From NCBI GenBank assembly GCA_021776115.1, contig JAJFGN010000056.1, positions 1-61,525 of the forward strand: a stretch of 61,525 bases of DNA, written 5' to 3'. The notes below the pieces were generated by a model. That model searched no databases and was not told where the DNA came from. It was given only the letters and a program-made list of their open reading frames with translations. Position 1 is the stretch's first letter. Every line of letters begins with the position of its first letter. The position numbers were made by a program, and so were the translations under genes. Of the stretch, positions 1 through 7,749 are shown one piece after another. Origin of the DNA: Kiloniellaceae bacterium (GTDB lineage: Bacteria; Pseudomonadota; Alphaproteobacteria; Kiloniellales; J153).

Positions 1-16
1 AGGAGCGTGCGGCGTG

Positions 17-172
17 GCGATGCGGGGCATCGCGAGGCGTGCGCGACGCCGTCCGAAAGCCTTGGTAAGCCGCCGTTCCGGTCGCCTAGACGGCCCACCG
101 GAGGGCGTCGGAAAGCCTTGACGATGCCCCGCATCGCCTGCGGCTTCCCTCCTGCCCGGCGGGCCGTCTAGG
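17..172. repeat. nested inverted-repeat cluster upstream of lepA
   Basis: Two small hairpins, at 17-33 (GCGATGC-GGG-GCATCGC) and 122-137, are also exact 16-bp reverse complements of each other. A second inverted pair lies at 85-101 and 156-172 and differs at one base. The words around them (gAAAGCCTTG at about 57-64 and 111-120) repeat directly. This looks like an intergenic palindromic repeat element of the kind scattered through alphaproteobacterial genomes. No gene is visible in 1-259. Confidence 0.6.
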
Positions 173-259
173 CGATCTCTATGGGTCTTTATCAACGCTC
201 CTTGGTATAAGGGCTTTGGCGGTGCCGGTCCCGTCGTTTGACCCGCTTCGGTGCCCCCC

Positions 260-288
260 TTGGCGTCCCATCCGGGCGGTGCTATAGC
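260..288 (+). promoter_or_regulatory. candidate sigma-70-type promoter of lepA
   Basis: TTGGCG (260-265), a 17-bp spacer and TATAGC (283-288) form a reasonable housekeeping promoter. A start site about 7 nt downstream would fall at 294-297, next to the lepA ATG at 298, so the transcript would have almost no leader. No Shine-Dalgarno sequence precedes the ATG, which agrees with that. Confidence 0.45.
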
Positions 289-297
289 CAGCCCGCC

Positions 298-2100
298 ATG
301 ACCGACAGCGCCCATATCCGCAACTTCGCCATCATCGCCCATATCGACCACGGGAAGTCGACCCTGGCCGACCGCATGATCCAGATGTGCGGCGGTCTGA
401 GCAATCGTGAGATGAAGGAGCAGGTGCTCGATTCCATGGATATCGAGCGCGAGCGCGGCATCACCATCAAGGCCCAGACCGTGCGCCTGGACTACACCGC
501 CGAGGATGGCGAGAATTATGTCCTCAACCTGATCGACACCCCCGGCCACGTCGATTTCTCCTACGAGGTCAGCCGTTCCCTGTCGGCCTGCGAGGGCTCG
601 ATCCTGCTGGTCGACGCCTCTCAGGGGGTCGAGGCGCAGACCCTGGCCAATGCCTACCTGGCCATCGAGGCCGATCACGAGGTCATTCCGGTGCTGAACA
701 AGGTCGATCTGCCGGCCGCCGAGCCGGAACGGATCAAGGCCCAGATCGAGGAGGTCATCGGCCTCGACGCCAGCGAGGCCCTGCCCATATCCGCCAAGAC
801 CGGCGCGGGGGTGAAGGCGGTGCTGGAAGCCCTGGTCAAGACTATCCCGCCGCCCCAGGGCGATCCCGAGGCGCCGCTTAAGGCCCTGCTGGTCGATAGC
901 TGGTACGATGCCTACCTGGGCGTGATCACCCTGGTGCGCGTGGTCGATGGTCAGCTTCGTGCCGGTATGAAGATGCGCATGATGGGCACCGGCGCCGCAC
1001 ACCCCATCGACCGGGTCGGGGTGTTCAAGCCCAAGATGACCGACATGAAGGTGCTGGGCCCGGGTGAGATCGGCTTCATTACCGCCAGCATAAAATCGGT
1101 CGCCGATTGCAATGTCGGCGACACCATCACCGAAGACCGGCGCCCGGCAACGGACATGCTGCCCGGTTTCAAGCCCAGTGTGCCGGTGGTCTTCTGCGGC
1201 CTGTTTCCGACCGATGCCGGCGAGTACGAACACCTGCGCGATTCCCTGTCCAAGCTGGCGCTCAACGATTCCAGCTTCGAGTACGAGGCCGAAACCTCGG
1301 CCGCCCTCGGCTTCGGGTTCCGCTGCGGGTTTCTCGGCTTGCTGCACCTGGAGATCGTGCAGGAGCGCCTGGCGCGCGAATTCGACCTCGACCTGGTCGC
1401 GACCGCGCCCAGCGTGGTCTATAAAATCAACCTGACCAAGGGCGCGCCCTTGGAGCTGCACAACCCCGCCGACATGCCCGACCCGGTGCGCATCGCCAGC
1501 ATCGAGGAACCCTGGATCAGGGCGACCATACTGGTGCCCGACGAGTATCTAGGCCCGGTCCTGAAGCTGTGCGAGGACCGGCGCGGGGAGCAGCTCGACC
1601 TGACCTATGCCGGATCCCGCGCCATGCTGGTATATAAATTGCCCCTGGCCGAGGTGGTGTTCGATTTTTACGACCGCCTGAAGTCGGTAACCCGCGGTTA
1701 CGCCAGCTTCGACTATCAGATCGGCGAATACCGCGAGGGCGATCTGGTCAAGGTGTCGATCCTGGTCAATGGCGAGCCGGTCGATTCCCTGTCGATTATC
1801 GTTCACCGGGGCCGTTCCGAATCCCGGGGCCGCATGTTGTGCGAGCGCTTGAAGGATTTGATCCCGCGCCAGCTGTTCAAGATCGCCATACAGGCCGCCA
1901 TCGGCGGTAAGGTCATCGCGCGCGAAACCGTCAGCGCCATGCGCAAGGACGTGACCGCCAAGTGTTACGGCGGCGATATCACGCGCAAGAAAAAGCTGCT
2001 GGAAAAGCAAAAGAAGGGCAAAAAACGCATGCGCCAGATCGGCAATGTGGATATTCCCCAGTCGGCCTTCCTGGCGGCGCTCAAGATGGGCGATGAGTGA
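298..2100 (+). CDS. lepA: elongation factor 4 (LepA), ribosomal back-translocase GTPase
   Basis: A 600-residue translational GTPase that acts on stalled or mistranslocated 70S ribosomes. The G1 loop AHIDHGKST is at residues 14-22, the switch-I/G2 region includes RERGIT near 53, G3 DTPGH is at 80-84 and G4 NKVD is near 135. The EF-G-like domains and the basic LepA-specific C-terminal tail ([15 protein letters not shown]) follow. The length matches the family. A TTG in frame at 238 would add 20 residues, but it lies upstream of the likely promoter and the family begins at the [10 protein letters not shown] segment, so ATG 298 is chosen. The stop overlaps the GTG of the next gene. Confidence 0.97.
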   Translation: MTDSAHIRNFAIIAHIDHGKSTLADRMIQMCGGLSNREMKEQVLDSMDIERERGITIKAQTVRLDYTAEDGENYVLNLIDTPGHVDFSYEVSRSLSACEGSILLVDASQGVEAQTLANAYLAIEADHEVIPVLNKVDLPAAEPERIKAQIEEVIGLDASEALPISAKTGAGVKAVLEALVKTIPPPQGDPEAPLKALLVDSWYDAYLGVITLVRVVDGQLRAGMKMRMMGTGAAHPIDRVGVFKPKMTDMKVLGPGEIGFITASIKSVADCNVGDTITEDRRPATDMLPGFKPSVPVVFCGLFPTDAGEYEHLRDSLSKLALNDSSFEYEAETSAALGFGFRCGFLGLLHLEIVQERLAREFDLDLVATAPSVVYKINLTKGAPLELHNPADMPDPVRIASIEEPWIRATILVPDEYLGPVLKLCEDRRGEQLDLTYAGSRAMLVYKLPLAEVVFDFYDRLKSVTRGYASFDYQIGEYREGDLVKVSILVNGEPVDSLSIIVHRGRSESRGRMLCERLKDLIPRQLFKIAIQAAIGGKVIARETVSAMRKDVTAKCYGGDITRKKKLLEKQKKGKKRMRQIGNVDIPQSAFLAALKMGDE

Positions 2101-2564
2101 CGACGCCCGGCGATTCTCCGGGCGTCGTGGCCCCGCCGCCACTCATCTACGGCGCCTTTCTTTTGTTGGGCTTGACCCTGGAATACCTGTTTCCGTTTTC
2201 CGTGTTGCCGGATTGGATCGGGTATTTTGTCGGCGGCCCCCTGATCGCCGCCGGTTTTACCGTCGCGATTGCCGCCATACGCACCTTTCGCCAGGCCGGC
2301 ACCAACCTCGATGTGCGCAAGCCGGCGACGGCCATCGTCGCGGCCGGGCCCTTCCGCCACTCGCGCAATCCGATCTATCTGGCCGTGACCATGGTGTATC
2401 TGGGGATCGGTCTCGCCGCCGGCAGTCTTTGGGTTTTGGGCCTGGTCCTGCCCTGCCTGGCGGTCATGCGGACCGGTGTCATCGCCCGCGAGGAACGGTA
2501 CCTGGAACGTAAGTTCGGCGAGGAATACCTGGCCTATAAGCGCGCCGTGCGCCGTTGGATCTAG
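2097..2564 (+). CDS. isoprenylcysteine carboxyl methyltransferase-family membrane protein
   Basis: A 155-residue integral membrane protein starting at a GTG that overlaps the lepA stop (GTGA), so it is probably translationally coupled. Hydrophobic segments lie at about 15-35, 40-60 and 90-120. The conserved C-terminal half contains [13 protein letters not shown], an [17 protein letters not shown] stretch and a terminal RRW. In this family those residues form the S-adenosylmethionine pocket of ICMT/phospholipid methyltransferase folds. Bacterial members have mostly unassigned substrates, so only the family is claimed. Confidence 0.85.
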   Translation: MTTPGDSPGVVAPPPLIYGAFLLLGLTLEYLFPFSVLPDWIGYFVGGPLIAAGFTVAIAAIRTFRQAGTNLDVRKPATAIVAAGPFRHSRNPIYLAVTMVYLGIGLAAGSLWVLGLVLPCLAVMRTGVIAREERYLERKFGEEYLAYKRAVRRWI

Positions 2565-2652
2565 AGGCCCCAATCTTAGTGAATTTCTAACTTCCCATGA
2601 GGCATGATTCTCTCCTGCGGGCGGAGCAAGCCGCCGCGATGGGAGGTGTGCC

Positions 2653-3123
2653 ATGGCCGAAGTCTTCCAAGAAACCAGCATGCCGGAGGCCGGCGAGGCC
2701 GAGGGGGACTATTGGCTGGTTTGCCTGCACGAGGTCGCCGGCAGCCCGGCGATACTGCGCCTCATGGCCGAGATTCCCGATGACATCGGCGCCGGCGGTT
2801 TCGGCGACCGGGTCGCCATTATCTGGACCTACGATTCCGAGAACGACGGCCTGCCCACGGAAGCCGATAGCGCCCGAATGGATTTCTTCGAAGACGTTCT
2901 GGTGGAGGCGGTGGAAACGCGCATGAACGCCTGCCTGGCGATTGTCGCGACCGCCAAGGGCGCCAAGGAATGGACGGTCTATGCCGACGACGGCAACGCG
3001 GTCGTCGCCTATGCCATGGAATTGGCGGGCAGGAACAACCTGCCGGTTCAGGTCCACCGCGACATGGACCCCGACTGGGAGGTTTACCGCCGGCTCCTGG
3101 CGGTGGCCGACGAGGCTCTGTAG
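2653..3123 (+). CDS. DUF695 domain protein
   Basis: A 156-residue soluble acidic protein with a strong RBS (GGGAGGTG, 2641-2648) ahead of ATG 2653. The C-terminal half has the DUF695 pattern: a KEWTVYADD strand, a central AYAMEL helix, then PVQVHRDMDPDWEVYR. No catalytic motif is visible and the family has no established function. It converges on the AraC gene with only 5 bp between them. Confidence 0.75.
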   Translation: MAEVFQETSMPEAGEAEGDYWLVCLHEVAGSPAILRLMAEIPDDIGAGGFGDRVAIIWTYDSENDGLPTEADSARMDFFEDVLVEAVETRMNACLAIVATAKGAKEWTVYADDGNAVVAYAMELAGRNNLPVQVHRDMDPDWEVYRRLLAVADEAL

Positions 3124-3128
3124 GTTCC

Positions 3129-4037
3129 CTAATCCGCGCTGTGGCGGTAGGCGTTCGGGTCGATTCCGTACAGCGTCTTGAAGGCATGGGAGAAATTGCT
3201 GCGGCTGCGGTAGCCGATCTTACCGGCGATGGTCTTAACCGGAAGATCAGTGGTTTGCAGGAAATGCGCCGCGCGGCGCAGGCGGCTTTCGATCAGGAAA
3301 CTATGGGGCGAGCGGCCGAAGACGCGCGAGAAGTGGGCGCTGAAGCTCGACCGACTCATGCCCGCGAGCGCCGCCAGTTCCTCGACACTGATTTCCTTTT
3401 CCGGGTGCGTCATCATGGACTCGATGGCGGCGCTCAGGCGCGGGTCTTCCAAGGCGCGCAGCCAGGGCAGGCGGGCATCGCGCCGTTCCGCCAGCCGGCG
3501 GAGCGCGAGAATCAAGCATTGCTTCATCAGGGCCTCCGCCAAGGCGGTAGAGCCCAGGCGTTGCTCCGACATCTCCGACAGCAAGGCTGCGAAGGCGTGC
3601 TGGATCGCATGATCCGGCGGGAAAGATTCGACGATTGGCCGGTTCAGTAGATCGAAAACCCCGGTTCCTTCGCCATAGGTCGCGCGCACCCGGCCACAGG
3701 CCATGACAATATCCGGCGCGCCTTCGCCCGCTTGCAGCCAGCGCAGTCCCTCGGATAGCGATACGCAAGTTGTCTCATCGCCCGTGCAGGACCGCCCGGC
3801 GCCGTGGGTCGCGATGCTCTGGGTCATGGCGCGCGGTATGAGGACGATCGTGTTCGGCTCGAAAGGGACCGGGCCGCCGTCGCCCAGCCGCAAGAGACCG
3901 GCGCCTTGCAGGGCGAAATGCACGGTAACGCAACCTTGGCCCGCCAGATCCAGGCGCCAGCCCTGGCGCACGTCGCAGATGGCGAAGGGATCGACTTCGA
4001 CATCGAAGGCCGACAAGAGTTTTTCGAGTGCCGCCAT
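3129..4037 (-). CDS. AraC-family transcriptional regulator with cupin-type N-terminal domain
   Basis: A 302-residue regulator. The N-terminal half is a cupin-like sensor domain (VTVHFALQGAGLLRL...), and the C-terminal 95 residues carry the two AraC helix-turn-helix motifs (VEELAALAGMSRSSFSAHF, then VKTIAGKIGYRSRSNFSHAFK). ATG 4037 is chosen because GGGAGGAG precedes it at good spacing; the longer reading frame to 4223 has no RBS. Just upstream the segment GAGGAGACCATG occurs twice, a small local duplication that creates a decoy RBS/start. It diverges from the isochorismatase gene and probably regulates it. Confidence 0.88.
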   Translation of the reverse strand: MAALEKLLSAFDVEVDPFAICDVRQGWRLDLAGQGCVTVHFALQGAGLLRLGDGGPVPFEPNTIVLIPRAMTQSIATHGAGRSCTGDETTCVSLSEGLRWLQAGEGAPDIVMACGRVRATYGEGTGVFDLLNRPIVESFPPDHAIQHAFAALLSEMSEQRLGSTALAEALMKQCLILALRRLAERRDARLPWLRALEDPRLSAAIESMMTHPEKEISVEELAALAGMSRSSFSAHFSRVFGRSPHSFLIESRLRRAAHFLQTTDLPVKTIAGKIGYRSRSNFSHAFKTLYGIDPNAYRHSAD

Positions 4038-4193
4038 GGTCTCCTCCCGCAGCGGAGCTGCATGGTCTCCTCGCGCAGCAACGTCAGTCTGCAGCTTAGC
4101 CCATATACCGCCGGTGAAATGCCGGTGTACACGAAACTGTGAGACCCTGTTCGTAAGGGCACCACTCCTGGCGGATTCAGCACCCGCGGACCG

Positions 4194-4217
4194 TGTAAGC
4201 TTGAGGCACGGCTTACA
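4194..4217. promoter_or_regulatory. operator-like inverted repeat in the AraC/isochorismatase divergent region
   Basis: TGTAAGC (4194-4200) and GCTTACA (4211-4217) are perfect complements with a 10-bp spacer. Centre-to-centre spacing is 17 bp. They end 22 bp before the hydrolase ATG. This is a plausible binding site for the divergent AraC regulator or an RNA hairpin in the 5' leader. Confidence 0.4.
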
Positions 4218-4239
4218 ATTCATTCAGGAGCGGATTCCC

Positions 4240-5082
4240 ATGTGTAACCATCATGACCAAGACAATTCCGGCCAAGACGGCGGCAAGCTGGACCGCCGTA
4301 GTCTGCTGCGGGGCGGCCTAGCCGCCGGGGCGGCCGTGGCCGCCGCGACCGCGGGCGCGGGCGGCGCGCGGGCGGCGGCGGACAATCCTTACGCGCCGCC
4401 GGAGAAGGGCGCCCTGCCCGAAACCGGCTTCAAGCTCAACCATAAGCGCGCGGCCCTGGTCGTCACCGATCCGCAGATCGATTTTCTCAGCCCCAAGGGC
4501 GTCACCTGGGGCGTGGTCGGCAAGTCCGTGGAACAGCACGGCACCGTGAACAACATCAAGCGCTTGTTCGCCGCCGCCAAGGAAACGGACATGACCGTCG
4601 CTATCTCGCCGCACTATTACTACCCGTCCGATCACGGCTGGCAGTTCGGCGGGCCGCTGGAAAAGCTCATGCACGGGATCGGCATGTTCGACCGCAAGAG
4701 CCCCTACGACGTCTCCAAATTCGACGGTTCCGGCGCCGACTTCATGCCCGAATACAAGGACTACATCCACGACGGCAAGACCATCATCTGCTCGCCCCAT
4801 AAGGTCTATGGGCCGGAGCAGAACGATCTGGCCCTGCAACTGCGCAAGGCCCACGTCGATCAGGTGATCCTGGCCGGCATGTCGGCGAACCTGTGCGTCG
4901 AATCGCACCTGCGCGAGCTGCTTGAAATGGGCTTCGAGGTCGCGGTGGTCAAGGATGCGACGGCGGCGGCCATGTTGCCGGAGGGCGACGGCTATCTGGC
5001 CGCGCTCATCAACTTCCGCTACATCGCCAATGCGTTGTGGTCGACCGACGAAGCGGTTGCGCAGATCGGCGGCAAGGCCTGA
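4240..5082 (+). CDS. Tat-exported isochorismatase-family cysteine hydrolase
   Basis: 280 residues. ATG 4240 has a CAGGAG box at 4225-4230. A Cys/His-rich leader (MCNHHDQD) is followed by a twin-arginine motif (DRRSLLRGG, R19-R20) and an Ala-rich hydrophobic stretch, predicting Tat export. The alpha/beta hydrolase core shows the family Asp in VVTDPQIDF (D77) and the nucleophile Cys in SANLCVESH (C219). Family members hydrolyse amide or vinyl-ether bonds (isochorismate, nicotinamide, biuret, N-carbamoyl compounds). The substrate is not readable here. Most relatives are cytosolic, so the Tat signal is notable. Confidence 0.85.
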   Translation: MCNHHDQDNSGQDGGKLDRRSLLRGGLAAGAAVAAATAGAGGARAAADNPYAPPEKGALPETGFKLNHKRAALVVTDPQIDFLSPKGVTWGVVGKSVEQHGTVNNIKRLFAAAKETDMTVAISPHYYYPSDHGWQFGGPLEKLMHGIGMFDRKSPYDVSKFDGSGADFMPEYKDYIHDGKTIICSPHKVYGPEQNDLALQLRKAHVDQVILAGMSANLCVESHLRELLEMGFEVAVVKDATAAAMLPEGDGYLAALINFRYIANALWSTDEAVAQIGGKA

Positions 5083-5099
5083 GGGAACAGCCACCTCGA

Positions 5100-5143
5100 G
5101 ACCGGTGCGCCGCCAAATCCCCCAGGCGCGCCGGTCTTTTTTT
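5100..5143 (+). terminator. rho-independent terminator of the isochorismatase gene
   Basis: GACCGGTGCGCC (5100-5111) pairs with GGCGCGCCGGTC (5125-5136) over 12 bp including one G-U, followed by seven T (5137-5143). It sits 18 bp after the stop codon. Confidence 0.9.
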
Positions 5144-5163
5144 CATGGGCCGTCCAGGCGGGA

Positions 5164-5463
5164 TTACTTCTTGCGCCGTTGAAAGTGGCAAAACGCGACC
5201 AGGACCGCCGCCGGAACGGCGAAGACCAGGGCCGCCGGCAACTGCAGCAGGCTGGAGATCCCCGGATCCCAGAGCGGCGGCCAAATATAGCGCTCAACCA
5301 CCGCCTGAACCAAATTCAGGCTGCCCACATGGAGCTTGAACCACAACTCGCCCAGGGGCCGCTGAAGGATGCCGGCCGGGCCGGCGAGGCTCACGGCCCA
5401 GCCCGCCGCCGCCAGGGCGGCAAGAACCAAGCCCCAGCCCAGAATACACAGCACAAATCTCAC
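5164..5463 (-). CDS. small two-segment membrane protein, unknown
   Basis: 99 residues with hydrophobic stretches at about 3-26 and 72-92, a Trp-containing amphipathic middle and a basic tail (HFQRRKK). No recognised domain. It lies between the terminator and the tRNA on the opposite strand. The plausible start (ATG 5463) and membrane pattern argue for a real gene, but nothing in the sequence names a function. Confidence 0.5.
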   Translation of the reverse strand: MRFVLCILGWGLVLAALAAAGWAVSLAGPAGILQRPLGELWFKLHVGSLNLVQAVVERYIWPPLWDPGISSLLQLPAALVFAVPAAVLVAFCHFQRRKK

Positions 5464-5583
5464 GGGGATCGTCCCTCTCCCTTGGTCCTCTAGCGCGGCG
5501 GCCTCATTATAGCGGATTGCGCCGGTAAAACCCCCTTGATATTACCCCACCGCCTCACCGGCCCGCTGTATTGGCCTCTGGCG

Positions 5584-5612
5584 TTGCATCCATCCCTTCG
5601 CTTGGCTATAGG
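5584..5612 (+). promoter_or_regulatory. promoter of tRNA-Ser
   Basis: TTGCAT (5584-5589), a 17-bp spacer and TATAGG (5607-5612). Transcription would start near 5619, about 53 nt before the mature tRNA. Confidence 0.5.
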
Positions 5613-5636
5613 AACCGGGCGCGCGCGGCGGCCAGG

Positions 5637-5656
5637 GCCGGTGTTCAAACACCGGC
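5637..5656 (+). other. hairpin in the tRNA-Ser 5' leader
   Basis: GCCGGTGTT and AACACCGGC form a 9-bp perfect stem around CA, ending 15 nt before the tRNA. It is probably a processing or leader hairpin. Confidence 0.45.
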
Positions 5657-5671
5657 GCCGCCCGCGCTCCT

Positions 5672-5761
5672 GGAGGGGTGGCCGAGTGGCTGAAGGCGCA
5701 CGCTTGGAAAGCGTGTATGCGGGAAACCGTATCGAGGGTTCGAATCCCTCTCCCTCCGCCA
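5672..5761 (+). tRNA. tRNA-Ser (anticodon GGA)
   Basis: A 90-nt class II tRNA with encoded CCA. The acceptor GGAGGGG pairs with TCCCTCC, the discriminator is G5758 and CCA is 5759-5761. The anticodon loop TTGGAAA has GGA at 5706-5708. The long variable arm and the T-arm GAGGG-TTCGAAT-CCCTC are intact. Translated on the opposite strand this gene gives a spurious protein, so no CDS is called there. Confidence 0.97.
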
Positions 5762-5791
5762 GCAAGTCATTGATATCGCACAAAACCGAGC

Positions 5792-5811
5792 GGAATTCGA
5801 ACCCTCGGTAC
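5792..5811 (-). repeat. inverted partial copy of the tRNA-Ser variable/T-arm region
   Basis: The reverse complement of 5792-5811 matches the tRNA segment 5729-5748 at 18 of 20 bases. It stops exactly where the IS6 left end begins (5812). It can pair with the T-arm in an extended transcript. It may be a leftover from recombination involving a second tRNA-Ser copy. Confidence 0.6.
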
Positions 5812-6617
5812 GGCGTTGTCAAAGCAAATCGGGTTGATGCCAGGGAGGCAGGTCCGTAGCATGCTCGGATGAAGAACCCGTTCCGCTATTTCAACAGTTC
5901 GCCGGAGGTAATCCGCCTCACGGTGATGCTGTACATCCGTTACCCGCTGTCGCTGCGCCAGGTCGAGGACATCCTGTTTGAGCGCGGCATCGACATATGC
6001 CACGAGACGGTGCGGCTCTGGTGGAACCGATTCGGCCCGAAATTCGCCGCCGAGATCCGTAAGCGCCGCGTTCAAAGTCACTCATATTCGCGATGGCGCT
6101 GGCATCTGGGCGAAGTTTTTGTCCGCATCAATGGCGAGACCTACTACCTCTGGCGCGCCGTAGATCATGAAGGCGAGGTGCTTGAGGTTTTCGCGACGAA
6201 ACGCAGGAATCGTAAGGCTGCGCTCGCGTTTCTGAAGCGTGCGTTGAAACGATACGGTCGCCCCGAGGCGATAGTAACCGACCGGCTTCGATCATACCGC
6301 GCAGCGATGAATGTCATCGGCATTTCAGATCGCCAGGAATGCGGGCGCTGGCTCAATAATCGAGCGGAAAACTCACACCAGCCGCTCAGGCGACGCGAAG
6401 GAGCGATGGCAAATTTCAGGGACATCAAGACCCTGCAAAAATTCGCCACTGTTCACGCTTCCATCCAGAACCACTTCAACTTCGACCGACACCTGACTGC
6501 CCGCGACGACTTCAAGAAGAACCGCGACGCGGCGATGGCGGAGTGGCGGGAAATCGCCGCATGAGTCCGGCGTATCCGGGCAATTCGGAGACCGGTTCGC
6601 ATTGGACTGACACCACC
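5812..6617 (+). mobile_element. IS6-family insertion sequence
   Basis: The left terminus GGCGTTGTCAAAGCAAATC (5812-5830) is 57 bp from the transposase ATG, the same distance as in the second copy near 23.5 kb. A degenerate right end lies at 6599-6617 (12 of 19 bases match the inverted left end), giving about 806 bp, normal for IS6. No 8-bp target duplication is visible. The right boundary is less certain than the left. Confidence 0.65.
5869..6564 (+). CDS. IS6-family transposase with first catalytic Asp replaced by Gly
   Basis: 231 residues, full length, with the N-terminal HTH region (YPLSLRQVEDILFERG) and RNase H-like DDE core. The second Asp is in VTDRLRSY and the Glu in NRAENSHQP. The first Asp normally sits in a WHLDE motif, but codon GGC gives WHLGE here, a single-base change from GAC. 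IS6 enzymes need all three acidic residues, so this copy is predicted catalytically dead though otherwise uninterrupted. It could still be mobilised in trans. Confidence 0.9.
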   Translation: MKNPFRYFNSSPEVIRLTVMLYIRYPLSLRQVEDILFERGIDICHETVRLWWNRFGPKFAAEIRKRRVQSHSYSRWRWHLGEVFVRINGETYYLWRAVDHEGEVLEVFATKRRNRKAALAFLKRALKRYGRPEAIVTDRLRSYRAAMNVIGISDRQECGRWLNNRAENSHQPLRRREGAMANFRDIKTLQKFATVHASIQNHFNFDRHLTARDDFKKNRDAAMAEWREIAA

Positions 6618-6687
6618 TGTCAAAGACAATTCCCTTCGGCGAACCTGAGCTTGGCCGCTTGGACGATCGCGCGGCGGAGAAAGCGGT

Positions 6688-6703
6688 GTTACCGGACGGT
6701 AAC
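6688..6703. promoter_or_regulatory. candidate enhancer (UAS) for the sigma-54 activator
   Basis: A perfect 16-bp palindrome, GTTACCG-GA-CGGTAAC, about 190 bp upstream of the sigma-54 promoter, at normal enhancer distance. The half-site CGGTAAC recurs at 6801-6807 and, with one change (CGGTGAC), at 6825-6831. A separate palindrome TTCGG-TT-CCGAA lies at 6764-6775. Confidence 0.5.
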
Positions 6704-6800
6704 GTGCGGCCGCTCGTGATTTGAATGTAACTCCTTGACCGCTATCGCAGTTTTTCCGCCGCATTCGGTTCCGAACAAGACCGACGATTTTGTTCCCGAT

Positions 6801-6831
6801 CGGTAACCGTTCGTATCGGCGCATCGGTGAC
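6801..6831. promoter_or_regulatory. repeated CGGTAAC half-sites
   Basis: CGGTAAC at 6801-6807 and CGGTGAC at 6825-6831 are direct repeats 24 bp apart. They share the half-site of the upstream palindrome and lie between it and the promoter. Confidence 0.35.
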
Positions 6832-6882
6832 GGACACAAAGCAAGAAATGCAAGTGCATGATTCTTTTAAGGATTTAGAACC

Positions 6883-6898
6883 TGGCACGACCCTTGCT
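6883..6898 (+). promoter_or_regulatory. sigma-54 promoter of the molybdoenzyme operon
   Basis: TGGCACGACCCTTGCT matches the -24/-12 consensus TGGCACG-N4-TTGCW at every fixed position, with GG at 6884-6885 and GC at 6896-6897. Transcription should start near 6909, leaving a leader of about 100 nt before the first gene. A sigma-54-dependent activator is encoded at the end of the same gene cluster (21968-23350). Confidence 0.88.
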
Positions 6899-7011
6899 TA
6901 GAACTCTTCAGGTTCCGCAACTTCGCGCCGGCACACCGCTGTTATCCGCAACGGCGTCTGAATATGCTCAGCGGGGCCTCGCGGCAGTGAACTTACAGGG
7001 GAGGGTGTCCC

Positions 7012-7737
7012 ATGCCAACACCAGGATTGCAGGCCGAGCCGTCGCTGGGTGTGCCCGGCAAGAAGCGCTGGGCGATGGTGGTTGACCTCAGGCGCTGCAT
7101 CGGCTGTATGGCATGCGTGTCCGCCTGCAAGGCGGAATACGACGTGCCGTTGGGCGTTTGGCGCACCATCGTCAAAGTGAAGGACACGGGAACCTATCCG
7201 AACGTCCGGCGTAACTTCATGCCGCGTCTGTGCAATCACTGCGACAACCCGCCTTGCGTGCGTAACTGCCCGACCGGCGCGACCTACAAGCACGAGGACG
7301 GCTTCGTGCTGCAACGCTACGAGCGCTGCATCGCCTGCCGCACCTGCATCGCCGCCTGCCCGTATAACGCCCGCTTCGTTCTGCCGCGCAACCGCACGCG
7401 GGTCGGCATCAACGGCGTGGTCGACAAATGCACCTTCTGCCAGCACCGAGTCGAGAAAGGCATAGTTCCGGCCTGTGTGCAGACCTGCCTTGGCCGCTCG
7501 CGCATCTTCGGCGACATGAACGACCCGAATAGCGAGGTCGCGCGTCTGGTCGCGACCGAGAAGACTGCGGTCCTCAAGCCCGAGAAGGGCACTCGGCCGC
7601 AGGTCTACTACATCCGGCCGGAGCGTGCGCACACCGAGCAGGTGGCCAGCCGCCCGGCGTCGTACGCCGCGCGGTCCGACGCCGAGGCCTTCTATCGCCA
7701 CAACCGCGGCAGCCGGTTCTTCGCCGGCGTCCTCTAA
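7012..7737 (+). CDS. four-cluster ferredoxin subunit of a molybdopterin oxidoreductase (DmsB/TtrB/PsrB type)
   Basis: 241 residues with a strong RBS (GGGGAGGGTG). Four Cys groups, of the types CxxCxxCxxxC (CIGCMACVSAC, CIACRTCIAAC), CxxCxxxxC (CNHCDNPPC) and a split CxxC...CxxxC, bind four [4Fe-4S] clusters that wire the molybdenum subunit to the membrane subunit. There is no signal peptide of its own, as usual for this subunit, which is co-exported with its Tat-bearing partner. First gene after the sigma-54 promoter; 12 bp to the next gene. The gene order FeS-membrane-catalytic resembles ttrBCA. Confidence 0.92.
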   Translation: MPTPGLQAEPSLGVPGKKRWAMVVDLRRCIGCMACVSACKAEYDVPLGVWRTIVKVKDTGTYPNVRRNFMPRLCNHCDNPPCVRNCPTGATYKHEDGFVLQRYERCIACRTCIAACPYNARFVLPRNRTRVGINGVVDKCTFCQHRVEKGIVPACVQTCLGRSRIFGDMNDPNSEVARLVATEKTAVLKPEKGTRPQVYYIRPERAHTEQVASRPASYAARSDAEAFYRHNRGSRFFAGVL

Positions 7738-7749
7738 GGAGGCAAGCCC

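Noticed and set aside
4318-5094. 258-codon open frame antisense to the isochorismatase gene
   Set aside because: Shadow of a gene with intact catalytic residues.
5490-5822. Minus-strand frame containing a familiar-looking [15 protein letters not shown] peptide
   Set aside because: That peptide is the antisense translation of tRNA-Ser, a common annotation artefact.
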